This document shows, piece after piece, positions 44,756 through 52,794 of a stretch of DNA of 64,000 bases; position 1 is the stretch's first letter; each line of letters opens with the position of its first letter. The notes beneath the pieces are model-generated. The model saw only the letters and a list, made by a program, of their open reading frames with translations. It was not told the DNA's origin and did not search any database. Source of the stretch: Stakelama pacifica. Lineage in GTDB: Bacteria > Pseudomonadota > Alphaproteobacteria > Sphingomonadales > Sphingomonadaceae. The translations under genes were made by a program, and so were the position numbers. The DNA lies in the NCBI RefSeq assembly GCF_004361835.1, contig NZ_SNWD01000001.1, positions 658,470-722,469 on the forward strand. Direction: 5' to 3'.

Positions 44756-45819
44756 GCCGGTTGCAACGCGAGCGGCGCCCGCGCCCCGGCGATCGCCTTA
44801 CGCGCCAGCCGATCGGCGGCATCGCCGGGGGTCAGGCCTTCGCGCCCGGCATAGTCGAGGATGCGCGCCAGCCGTTCGCCCGTCTCCCCGACCCGGCGCG
44901 CCACTTCCTCGCTGCTCCAGCCGAGATACTCACCCGCCACATTGATAATCCCGCCCGCGTTGACGACATAATCGGGCGCATAGAGCACGTCGCGCTCGGC
45001 GAGCCTTTCGCCATCCTCGGGCGAGCCGAGGATATTGTTTGCGCCGCCGCATATCAGCTTCGCCCGCAGCGTCGGGATCGTCCGGTGGTCGAGAACGCCG
45101 CCCAGCGCGCAGGGCGCGAAGATATCGGCCTGCGCCGACAGGATCGCATCTTTGTTCATGATCTCCGCCCCATACAGGCACGCGATATGCGCAGCGACTC
45201 CCGGGCGCGGCTCGGCGACGATCAGCTTCGCCCCCGCCTCGTGCAGCAGCGCGCACAGGCCGGAACCGACATTGCCCAGCCCCTGCACCGCAACGGTCAG
45301 GTCCTGCAGCCCGGTACCGAAATGCCGCCGCGCCGCGACCTGCATCGACAGGAATACGCCACGCGCCGTCCAGGGCGACGGATCGCCCCCCGGCTGGCCC
45401 GGTTTCTTCACCAGTCCTGCGACATGCATCGTATTGCGACGGACGGCGGCCATATCCTCGACGGTGGTTCCGACATCTTCCGCAGTGACATAATCCCCCG
45501 CCAGTTCGCGAACCGCCTGACCGAATGCCTCGAAAAGCTTCGCACGGTCATAAGGACGGTCGGGCACTGCCAGCACCGCCTTTCCTCCGCCCAGCCGCAG
45601 ATCGGCAAGCGCATTTTTATATGCCATCCCCTCCGCCAGCCGCAGCGCATCTTTATGCAACGCGCCGCTATCGTCATAGCGCCAGAAGCGGCACCCGCCT
45701 GCGGCAGGTCCAAGCCGCGTCGAATGCAGCACGATAACGCCGTTCAGCCCCGCCGCGCGGCTTTCGATCGGGATTACCCGTTCCGGCGGGCAGGCAGTGA
45801 ATGTCGCTGGCTGAACCAT
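44752..45819 (-). CDS. Leu/Glu/Phe/Val-type amino-acid dehydrogenase
   Basis: The 355-residue protein is of the Glu/Leu/Phe/Val dehydrogenase family, closest in length and motifs to leucine dehydrogenases. Catalytic-site motifs are GGGKAVL (lysine) and the DVGTTVEDM region, and the NAD-binding motif VQGLGNVG starts the Rossmann domain. The reaction is reversible deamination of an L-amino acid to the 2-oxo acid. I chose ATG 45819 because GGGAGAAG lies just upstream. It is divergent from an Lrp regulator, and an ACT protein is encoded directly downstream. Glutamate as substrate fits the locus but leucine is as likely by family. Confidence 0.87.
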   Translation of the reverse strand: MVQPATFTACPPERVIPIESRAAGLNGVIVLHSTRLGPAAGGCRFWRYDDSGALHKDALRLAEGMAYKNALADLRLGGGKAVLAVPDRPYDRAKLFEAFGQAVRELAGDYVTAEDVGTTVEDMAAVRRNTMHVAGLVKKPGQPGGDPSPWTARGVFLSMQVAARRHFGTGLQDLTVAVQGLGNVGSGLCALLHEAGAKLIVAEPRPGVAAHIACLYGAEIMNKDAILSAQADIFAPCALGGVLDHRTIPTLRAKLICGGANNILGSPEDGERLAERDVLYAPDYVVNAGGIINVAGEYLGWSSEEVARRVGETGERLARILDYAGREGLTPGDAADRLARKAIAGARAPLALQPA

Positions 45820-45902
45820 GATCTTCTCCCATGAATGGCGCAGCACGATATTCGCTATGTTTCGGGGAAAATTCTTCGCTATATTCGTCGCTCTGGCCCA
45901 TA

Positions 45903-45923
45903 ATCCGAAAAATCTGTTCGGAT
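45903..45923. promoter_or_regulatory. Inverted repeat between dehydrogenase and Lrp genes
   Basis: ATCCGAA, seven bases, TTCGGAT forms a perfect 7-bp inverted repeat 24-44 bp upstream of the Lrp start, in the 127-bp divergent region. A direct repeat TTCGCTAT (45851-45858 and 45875-45882) lies nearer the dehydrogenase. Both suit an Lrp-type regulator that binds as an oligomer; a transcript hairpin is the alternative. Confidence 0.5.
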
Positions 45924-45946
45924 ATAGATGGAAAGCGGGTGAAATC

Positions 45947-46414
45947 ATGCCGGTCGAGCTCGACGCCTTCGAACGCAAAATCCTCGACGTGCTTCAGGAG
46001 GATGCAAGCATACCCATGGCGAAACTCGCCGAGCGGGTGGGGCTGTCCCCCTCCCCCTGCTGGCGGCGGGTCGACCGGCTGGAGCGCGAAGGCGTGATCA
46101 CGCGCCGGGTGGCGCTGGTCGATCGCAGGCAGATCGGCCTCAACGCTCAGATTTTCGCGCAGGTGAAGCTGAACGCGCACGGCCGCGCCAATCTCGACGA
46201 ATTTACCGAAGCGATTCGCGGCTTTCCCGAAGTGCTCGAAGCCTATGTCATCATGGGCGTGTTCGATTTCATGCTGCGCGTCGTGGCAGAAGATATCGAG
46301 GCGTATGAACGCTTCTTCTTCAACCGGCTGTCCAAGCTGCCGGGGGTGCAGGAAATCAATTCGACGGTGGCGCTGTCCGAGCTGAAGGCGACCACCGCCC
46401 TGCCGATCCGATAA
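45947..46414 (+). CDS. Lrp/AsnC-family regulator
   Basis: The 155-residue regulator has an N-terminal helix-turn-helix (ERKILDVLQEDASIPMAKLAE, then SPSPCWRRVDRLE) and a C-terminal RAM/Lrp ligand-binding domain (YVIMGVFDFMLRVVAED). ATG 45947 gives the normal family length; the longer open frame is unlikely. It is divergent from the dehydrogenase gene, a common Lrp/BkdR-type arrangement, and probably controls that gene in response to an amino acid. A bidirectional terminator-like repeat follows at 46421. Confidence 0.9.
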   Translation: MPVELDAFERKILDVLQEDASIPMAKLAERVGLSPSPCWRRVDRLEREGVITRRVALVDRRQIGLNAQIFAQVKLNAHGRANLDEFTEAIRGFPEVLEAYVIMGVFDFMLRVVAEDIEAYERFFFNRLSKLPGVQEINSTVALSELKATTALPIR

Positions 46415-46420
46415 AAGCCA

Positions 46421-46450
46421 GTCCCGTGCGACGAACCGCCGCACGGGGGA
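46421..46450. terminator. Bidirectional terminator-like hairpin between convergent genes
   Basis: CCCGTGCG (46423-46430) pairs with CGCACGGG (46440-46447) around a 9-nt loop, in the 40-bp gap between the Lrp-type regulator and the epimerase gene, which converge. The left flank is A-rich, which would give a U-run on the leftward transcript. No strong T-run follows on the plus strand. Confidence 0.55.
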
Positions 46451-46454
46451 CGAA

Positions 46455-47453
46455 TCAGCCAGCGCCCCAGAAATCGCGCGGCATGGCGATCTGCCCGTCA
46501 TCGTACAGCCGGTCGGCGACGGGATCGTCGGTCAGGTACCAGGGGCCGTCCAGATCGACGATGTCGCAAAACTGGCCCAGAACGAAGGCAGGCGCAGTGG
46601 CGAGGCTGCCCCCGGCCATATTTCCGACCATCAGCGTCTTGCCCATTTTGCGGACCATATCCTTCATGCGCAGCGCCTCGGTTAGCCCGCCGCATTTGTC
46701 GAGCTTGATGTTGATGACGTCAAAGCGCTGATAATGCTGCTCCAGCTCGTTGCCGTCCAGAATGCTCTCATCGGCAGCGATCGGGATCGGGCAGTCCAGC
46801 CCGTCGAGCATCGCCTCCTCCCCGCGCCGGTTCGGCTGTTCGAGCAGCGAGACCTTTGCATCGACCAGCGCCGCGATCAGCTTTTCGATGGTGCGGCCGT
46901 CATATCCCTGATTCGCATCGACGCCGATCCACATATCCGGCCGCGCGCCGCGCACGGCGCGCACCCGCGCGATATCGGAATCGAGATCGCCGTCGAGCTT
47001 CATCTTGAGCGCGCGCGGTGACGGAAATTTCGACAGGCTGGCAAGAATCCGCTCGGGCGAATCGGCCGACAAGGTGAAGGTCGTGGTCAGCGCATCAGTC
47101 CCGGGGGCACCGGCCAGCTGCCAGACGGCGGTGCCGCTGGCGTTCGATTCGAGTTCCCACAGCGCGCAATCGATCGCGTTTCGCGCGCCGCCCGCCGGAA
47201 GCAGCTGCTGAAGCGCTGTCCGGTCAGCACCCTGTTCGATCGCGTCACGAGCACGTTCGATCCCGGCCTGCATGTTCGGCACATCGTCTTTCAGATAATA
47301 AGCGCCCGCCGCTTCGCCCCGGCCGCGCGAATCGCCGTCTTCGATCGCGACCTGAACCGAGGGCATGGATTCGAACAAATATCCCGAAATGCGAAACGGT
47401 TCGCGCATCCGGTTCTCGATGCGCTGATCGACCAGAGAGCGACGCCGCATCAT
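46455..47453 (-). CDS. dgcA: Enolase-superfamily dipeptide epimerase / DgcA-like racemase
   Basis: The 332-residue protein is of the mandelate racemase/muconate-lactonizing subgroup. The catalytic lysines are visible as KMK in ALKMKLDGD (near residue 170) and IKLDKCGG (near 260), with metal-ligand motifs VDANQGY, LLEQPN and AADES. A late DLDGP motif is typical of dipeptide epimerases and related N-acyl-amino-acid racemases. Family members include L-Ala-D/L-Glu epimerase and DgcA, which racemizes N-acetyl-D-Glu. The DgcN-like gene in the same locus favours DgcA. ATG 47453 has AAGGG upstream. Either reaction fits a D-Glu or muropeptide route. Confidence 0.82.
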   Translation of the reverse strand: MMRRRSLVDQRIENRMREPFRISGYLFESMPSVQVAIEDGDSRGRGEAAGAYYLKDDVPNMQAGIERARDAIEQGADRTALQQLLPAGGARNAIDCALWELESNASGTAVWQLAGAPGTDALTTTFTLSADSPERILASLSKFPSPRALKMKLDGDLDSDIARVRAVRGARPDMWIGVDANQGYDGRTIEKLIAALVDAKVSLLEQPNRRGEEAMLDGLDCPIPIAADESILDGNELEQHYQRFDVINIKLDKCGGLTEALRMKDMVRKMGKTLMVGNMAGGSLATAPAFVLGQFCDIVDLDGPWYLTDDPVADRLYDDGQIAMPRDFWGAG

Positions 47454-47590
47454 GCGCCCTTGTCCCTGGAATGCGTGGGGTTCTGTGCCTTTACCGGCAG
47501 CGCAAGGGGCGCCGATGCGCCGCATGGAAAAAGGATCGACATGCGAATGTCATCCCATAATCGCGCCGATGTTTCAATATCGGAAACTTA

Positions 47591-48256
47591 TTATCTGGTA
47601 GGGGATTTTTGTTTTCGTATCTCGCCGTCACCCTCGCCATGGCTCCGCCGCGCGCTTTCGGCGAAACTCTGGATGCCTTCCCCGGCGCAGACCGCCAATA
47701 CCGTGCACGGCGCGTCGCTCGTCCGGACATAGGCATGTGCCATGCCGCTATCGAAATACACCGAGTCGCCCGGTCCCAGCGCGAGTGGCGAATACATGGT
47801 CGAATGAAGTTCCATTTCGCCTGATATTACATACAGATATTCTTCGCCGACATGTTTGACCAACCCGCCCAGCTCTTCGACGCTGCGCGCCTTCACTTCG
47901 ATGATGATGGGGACCATCTGCTTGTGCAGCAGGTCGGACGCCGGATAATGGTGGCTGTAACGGTCTCCCACCGCATCGACCCATTCCCCGGCGCGAGAGA
48001 TGCTCCGACGCCCCAGCACGCCGGGTGACGGCGGCGCGGGGGGTCCGCTAACCAGATCGGCGACATCGATTTCCAGTCCCAGCGCGAGCCGGAACATCTT
48101 GTCATATGTCAGCTGCATCTTGCCGTTTTCGAGCTTCGATAAGGTCGAATAGGGAATGTCGGTGCGGCGCGCGAGTTCGCGCAGCGTAATTCCCTTGGCC
48201 TGCCGAACCGCCCGCAGTTCCGCCGCCGCTTTGTCCTGTTTGGTCACCTTGCCCAT
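47591..48256 (-). CDS. XRE-cupin transcriptional regulator 2
   Basis: The 221-residue regulator is a paralogue of the one at 38240-38905: XRE helix-turn-helix (ELRAVRQAKGITLRELARRT, then PYSTLSKLEN) followed by a cupin (GEEYLYVISGEMELH, GMAHAYVR). It is divergent from the TonB receptor at 48379 and lies 137 bp upstream of the epimerase gene on the same strand, so it may control both directions. The region between contains the inverted repeat ATGTTTC/GAAAC near 47570-47586, and a similar AAGAAACATGT lies upstream of the receptor at 48332. Confidence 0.86.
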   Translation of the reverse strand: MGKVTKQDKAAAELRAVRQAKGITLRELARRTDIPYSTLSKLENGKMQLTYDKMFRLALGLEIDVADLVSGPPAPPSPGVLGRRSISRAGEWVDAVGDRYSHHYPASDLLHKQMVPIIIEVKARSVEELGGLVKHVGEEYLYVISGEMELHSTMYSPLALGPGDSVYFDSGMAHAYVRTSDAPCTVLAVCAGEGIQSFAESARRSHGEGDGEIRKQKSPTR

Positions 48257-48378
48257 GACACGTTTCTAACCGGAGATGCGCTGCCGGGGAATATCGACTA
48301 TTACGCTAATATGAAAAAGAGGTTGCATAATAAGAAACATGTAGCATCATGAGGACATAATTTTGGGGTGGACGAAAC

Positions 48379-50760
48379 ATGAAACCAACGACTGCACTGT
48401 TTTGCGGCGCTGCGCTCACGGCCCTCGCATCGCCTGCCGCCGCGCAGCAAGCGTCGTCGGCGAGCGATACTGCTGCGACTTCCTCCCCGCCAAAGCCTCA
48501 GCCGACCGGCTATGACAATGAAATTATCGTGACGGCGCAGAAGCGTTCGCAGCTTCTGATGGATGTACCGCAATCGATATCGGTCGTCGGCGGCGACCGA
48601 CTCGACCAGCAACAGGCGACCAGCTTTGCCGATTATGCGGATCTCGTCCCCGGCCTGACGCTGCAACAGACCAATCCGGGCAAATCGCGCATCGTCCTGC
48701 GCGGCATCAACACCGGCGGCTCGAGCCCGACCGTATCGGTCTATGTCGACGATGTGCCTTATGGTGCGAGTACCGGGCAAAGCAACGGCGCGGTGCTTGC
48801 GGGCGATTTCGATTCGCTCGACATCGAACGGATCGAGGTGCTCAAAGGGCCGCAGGGCACGCTGTACGGCGCCAATTCGCTGGGCGGGCTGGTCAAATTC
48901 GTCACCACCCCGCCGCAGTTGGGTATAGTGGAGGGCAAGGCGAAAGCGGGCATTGAAGCGGTGAAAGGCGGCGATATCGGCTGGTCGGCAAGCGGCGTTC
49001 TGAATGTGCCGCTGGGCGAAAAGGTAGCCGTGCGTGCGGCCGGTTTCTATCGCAACACGCCCGGTTTCATCGATACGGTCGGCCTTGCCGAAGACGATGC
49101 CAATTCGGTCAAAAGCTATGGCGGCCGGGTGTCGGTATTGTTCAAACCCAGCGACACGCTTTCGCTGCGGCTAAACGCCATGGCGCAAAATATCCGCGCG
49201 GATTCGCAACAATCCTATGACGCCGATCCGGTTACGCTGAAGCCGGTTTCGACCAATCCCTATACGGGCGAGCCGGTCGACGGTTATACGCGCGGCGCGC
49301 GCTATCGCGAATATGGCAATACCGATTACCGCCTGTACAGCGGCGTTCTCGACTGGGATCTAGGCTTCGCAACGCTAAGCTCGGTCACCGGGTACAGCCG
49401 GCTGAAGAGCAATGATTTGCAGGACATTTCCGATCAGCTCGGCGGGCTGGGCGATGCCATTTACGGTAGCGGAGGGGCAGGCCCGGAAAGCGCCGGGATC
49501 TATTATCCCAATCAGGCCGACCAGAAGAAGTTCACACAGGAACTGCGCCTCGCTTCGCCCGCATCCGACACGTTCGAATGGCTGGTCGGTGCCTATTATA
49601 CCAAGGAAAAGGGGCGCATTTTCCAGCAATATCTGCCCTTCGCCATTCCCGGCGGCACGCCGATCGATCCGACGCTGACGCTGCCGGTCGGACCGGACGG
49701 CGGCGACGTTACCTTTCCCGATTTCCTGATGGCGAAGCTCGATTCCGAATATCGCGAATATGCCGGGTTCGCCAATGCCACGCTGCATCTGGGCGATCGC
49801 TTTGATCTGACCGGCGGCGTGCGCTACAGCCATAATAAGCAGGATACCAGCCAGTTTCTGCAAGGTTCGCTGCTCCCGCTGGGCGGCGGCACCAGTCCCG
49901 ATCTTCAGACCGGATCGTCCGACGAGGATGTTTTCACCTGGTCGGTTTCGCCGCTCTTCCGGATCAGCGATCATGCCTCCATCTATGCACGCGTGGCGAA
50001 GGGCTATCGCCCCGGGGGGCCGAATGTCGTTCCTCCCGGAGCGGGCGCTGACTTTCCCCGCCAGTTCAATGCCGACACGCTGATCAGCTATGAAGCCGGG
50101 GTCCGCGCTGAAACCGCCGATCGCAGCTTCGCGATCGATGCCTCGGTCTTCTATCTCGACTGGAAGGATATTCAGGTTTCCGTGACCTATCAGGTGCCGG
50201 GGCTGGGCGCGTTTACCGGCGACGGAAACGGCCGGAAGGCGAAGAGCCAGGGGGCGGAGGTCACCGCGACGCTTCGACCCGTCTCCGGGTTCGATGTCAT
50301 CGCCAGCATCGCCTATACCGATGCGAAGCTCACCGATGACCTTCCCGGCATCGATATCGGGACCGGCTCGCTGGTACCGCCGGGCTATGACGGCGACCGG
50401 CTGCCCTACGCGCCCGAATGGAGCGCCACGATCAGCGCCGATTATCAATGGACGCTTTCGGGCGGTGCCGAAGCGTTTGTCGGCGGCAATGTCCATCTGA
50501 TGAGCGATCAGGCGACCGACTTCGATCCCACCTATCGCATGGTGCTCGGCCGGCGGCAGTCTATCGACGGCTATGCGACCGTCGGGCTGCGCGCAGGCGT
50601 CGATATCGATCCGTTCCGCGTGACCCTTTTTGCGCACAACCTCACCAACTCGGGCGGGCTGGTGAATGTCGGCGCGTATGGCGCGCGACCGGGCGGCGCG
50701 ATCGATGCGACGCCGATCCGTCCGCGCACCTTTGGTGCAAAGGTGGAATGGGGCTTTTAA
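48379..50760 (+). CDS. TonB-dependent receptor of the peptide/D-Glu locus
   Basis: The 793-residue outer-membrane receptor has a signal peptide (ending at AAAQQ), a TonB-box-like EIIVTAQKR, a plug with DVPQSISVVGG and LRGINTGG, and a barrel ending in the aromatic residue (KVEWGF). GGGGTGG precedes the ATG. It is smaller than the sugar-locus receptors and of a different subclass. A serine hydrolase (50 bp on) and a POT peptide transporter follow in the same direction, so peptide cargo is inferred from context only. Confidence 0.9.
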   Translation: MKPTTALFCGAALTALASPAAAQQASSASDTAATSSPPKPQPTGYDNEIIVTAQKRSQLLMDVPQSISVVGGDRLDQQQATSFADYADLVPGLTLQQTNPGKSRIVLRGINTGGSSPTVSVYVDDVPYGASTGQSNGAVLAGDFDSLDIERIEVLKGPQGTLYGANSLGGLVKFVTTPPQLGIVEGKAKAGIEAVKGGDIGWSASGVLNVPLGEKVAVRAAGFYRNTPGFIDTVGLAEDDANSVKSYGGRVSVLFKPSDTLSLRLNAMAQNIRADSQQSYDADPVTLKPVSTNPYTGEPVDGYTRGARYREYGNTDYRLYSGVLDWDLGFATLSSVTGYSRLKSNDLQDISDQLGGLGDAIYGSGGAGPESAGIYYPNQADQKKFTQELRLASPASDTFEWLVGAYYTKEKGRIFQQYLPFAIPGGTPIDPTLTLPVGPDGGDVTFPDFLMAKLDSEYREYAGFANATLHLGDRFDLTGGVRYSHNKQDTSQFLQGSLLPLGGGTSPDLQTGSSDEDVFTWSVSPLFRISDHASIYARVAKGYRPGGPNVVPPGAGADFPRQFNADTLISYEAGVRAETADRSFAIDASVFYLDWKDIQVSVTYQVPGLGAFTGDGNGRKAKSQGAEVTATLRPVSGFDVIASIAYTDAKLTDDLPGIDIGTGSLVPPGYDGDRLPYAPEWSATISADYQWTLSGGAEAFVGGNVHLMSDQATDFDPTYRMVLGRRQSIDGYATVGLRAGVDIDPFRVTLFAHNLTNSGGLVNVGAYGARPGGAIDATPIRPRTFGAKVEWGF

Positions 50761-50810
50761 TCAGGCGAGGCGCTTCACGCCACGATCGGATCGTTCGAAA
50801 GGATGGATGA

Positions 50811-52793
50811 ATGAAAAGGTTTCGACGCACGATCGCGACGCTCGCGGCGATACTCACCCTGGCCGTGCCGATCGTACCGGCCGCATCCGCTGCGCAAGAC
50901 CCCGCTCCCGCCCAGCCCGCGCCCCCACTTTCGCCTTCGCCTTCGCCTTCTCAAAGCGCGCATTCCCTGACCGCGACCGACGTGGATACCTGGCTCGACG
51001 GGCTGATGCCCTATGGGCTTCAGAGCGGCGCCATCGCGGGTGCGGTGGTCGTGGTGGTGAAGGACGGCAAAGTCCTTACCAAGCGCGGTTTCGGCTATGC
51101 CGATGTCGAAAAGGGTATTCGCGTCGATCCCGACCGCACGCTGTTCCGCGTCGGATCGACATCGAAGCTGTTCACCTGGACTGCGGTGATGCAGCTGGTT
51201 CAGGCGGGCAAGATCGACCTCGACGCCGATGTGAACCGCTATCTCGATTTCAAAATACCGCCCGCTTTCGGCAAGCCGATCACGATGCGCAATCTGATGA
51301 CCCACACTGCGGGGTTCGAAGAAACCCTGAAACATCTGATCGGTGTCGATCCGGACAAGCTCCGCACGCTGCATGAATCGGTTACCGACTGGGTGCCCGA
51401 ACGCATCTATGCGCCGGGTGCAGAGCCGGCTTATTCCAATTATGGCGCAATGCTTGCGGGCTATATCGTGCAGCGCGTGTCGGGCGAGAAGTTCAACGAC
51501 TATGTCACCCGCCATATTTTCGCGCCGCTCGGCATGCCGAATGCGACCTTTGCCCAGCCGCTGCCCGACCGGTTCAAACCATTTGTGTCGAACGGCTATG
51601 AGACCGCTGATGGAGCGGCGCAGCCCTTCGAGCTGATCGACCCCGCCCCCGCCGGTGCCCTGTCGATCACCGGCGGCGATATCGCACGATTCATGATCGC
51701 GCATCTGAACGGCGGCCCGCCGCTGCTCGATCCGCGCACCGCGACCATGATGCACAGCCGGGTCAACCAGCCGGTTCCCGGCCTGCCCGGCATGGCGCTC
51801 GGCTTTTATCAGGAGGATGGCAACGGGCTGAACATCATCGGCCATGGCGGCGATACGGTGCTGTTCCATTCGGACCTGCATCTGTATCTCGACAAGGGCG
51901 TCGGGCTCTTCATGTCGTTCAACAGCCGGGGCAAGAACGACGCTGCCTATCCGCTCCGCGCCAAGCTGTTCGAAGAATTCACCGACCGCTATTTCCCCGC
52001 CGCCCGACCCGACCTGCCGACCGCATCGACGGCGCGCGCGCATGGCAAGGCGATGGCAGGCACCTATCTCAGCAGCCGACGCGCGGTTTCGAGCTGGGCG
52101 CGGCTCTTCTATCTGCCGAGCCAGACCAGCGTGTCGCGCAATCCCGACGATACGATCACCGTTTCGACGATGACCAACGCTGCCGGCGTTCCGATCCGCT
52201 GGCGCGAGGTCGGACCATGGCAGTGGCAGGAGGTCGGCGGCGAAGGCCGGCTGGCTGCGGTCGTCCGCGATGGAAAGGTCGTCAGCTTCGCCAATGCCGA
52301 AGTCGCGCCGATCATGGTCTATATGCCCGCGCCTTTCGCACTCGATGGCGCATGGATCATTCCGGCGCTGGTCGCTGCGCTGCTGGTGCTGCTGCTGACC
52401 GTGATCGCGTGGCCGACCGTCGCGCTGGTCCGCCGCCATTATGGTCGCCGCGGCCCGCTGTCGGGGCGGGCGTTGCGGCTGCACCTCGCCACCCGTGCCA
52501 CCGCCGCGCTCTATGTCGTGATCGCGGGCATGTGGTTCACCTTTATCGCGCTATTGAGCGCCAGCCTGCTCTATCTCGACGGGCGGCTCGACCTGTGGAT
52601 GCGGATCGCCCAGATTCTTTCGCTGGTCGCGATCGCGGGAACGGTGCTCGTCTGCTGGAATATGTGGGTCGCTCTGCGCGACGGGCGCGGCTGGTTCGCG
52701 AAGCTGTGGAGCATCGCCATTGCGCTCGCGTGTCTGTTCATGACATGGTTCGTGATCGCACAGAACCTCATCCCGTCGAGCCTGAACTATTAA
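50811..52793 (+). CDS. Membrane-anchored serine hydrolase, beta-lactamase/CubicO family 2
   Basis: The 660-residue protein is a paralogue of the one at 39055: signal peptide (to AASAAQ), beta-lactamase-fold domain with SxxK as STSK (near 120) and YSNYG (near 210), and four C-terminal transmembrane helices. The residue pattern around VVVVKDGKVLTKRGFGYADVEKG is shared with the first copy. A low-complexity Ser/Pro segment follows the signal peptide. The stop is one base before the POT-transporter start. A periplasmic peptidase or esterase role is likely; substrate unknown. Confidence 0.87.
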   Translation: MKRFRRTIATLAAILTLAVPIVPAASAAQDPAPAQPAPPLSPSPSPSQSAHSLTATDVDTWLDGLMPYGLQSGAIAGAVVVVVKDGKVLTKRGFGYADVEKGIRVDPDRTLFRVGSTSKLFTWTAVMQLVQAGKIDLDADVNRYLDFKIPPAFGKPITMRNLMTHTAGFEETLKHLIGVDPDKLRTLHESVTDWVPERIYAPGAEPAYSNYGAMLAGYIVQRVSGEKFNDYVTRHIFAPLGMPNATFAQPLPDRFKPFVSNGYETADGAAQPFELIDPAPAGALSITGGDIARFMIAHLNGGPPLLDPRTATMMHSRVNQPVPGLPGMALGFYQEDGNGLNIIGHGGDTVLFHSDLHLYLDKGVGLFMSFNSRGKNDAAYPLRAKLFEEFTDRYFPAARPDLPTASTARAHGKAMAGTYLSSRRAVSSWARLFYLPSQTSVSRNPDDTITVSTMTNAAGVPIRWREVGPWQWQEVGGEGRLAAVVRDGKVVSFANAEVAPIMVYMPAPFALDGAWIIPALVAALLVLLLTVIAWPTVALVRRHYGRRGPLSGRALRLHLATRATAALYVVIAGMWFTFIALLSASLLYLDGRLDLWMRIAQILSLVAIAGTVLVCWNMWVALRDGRGWFAKLWSIAIALACLFMTWFVIAQNLIPSSLNY

Positions 52794-52794
52794 C

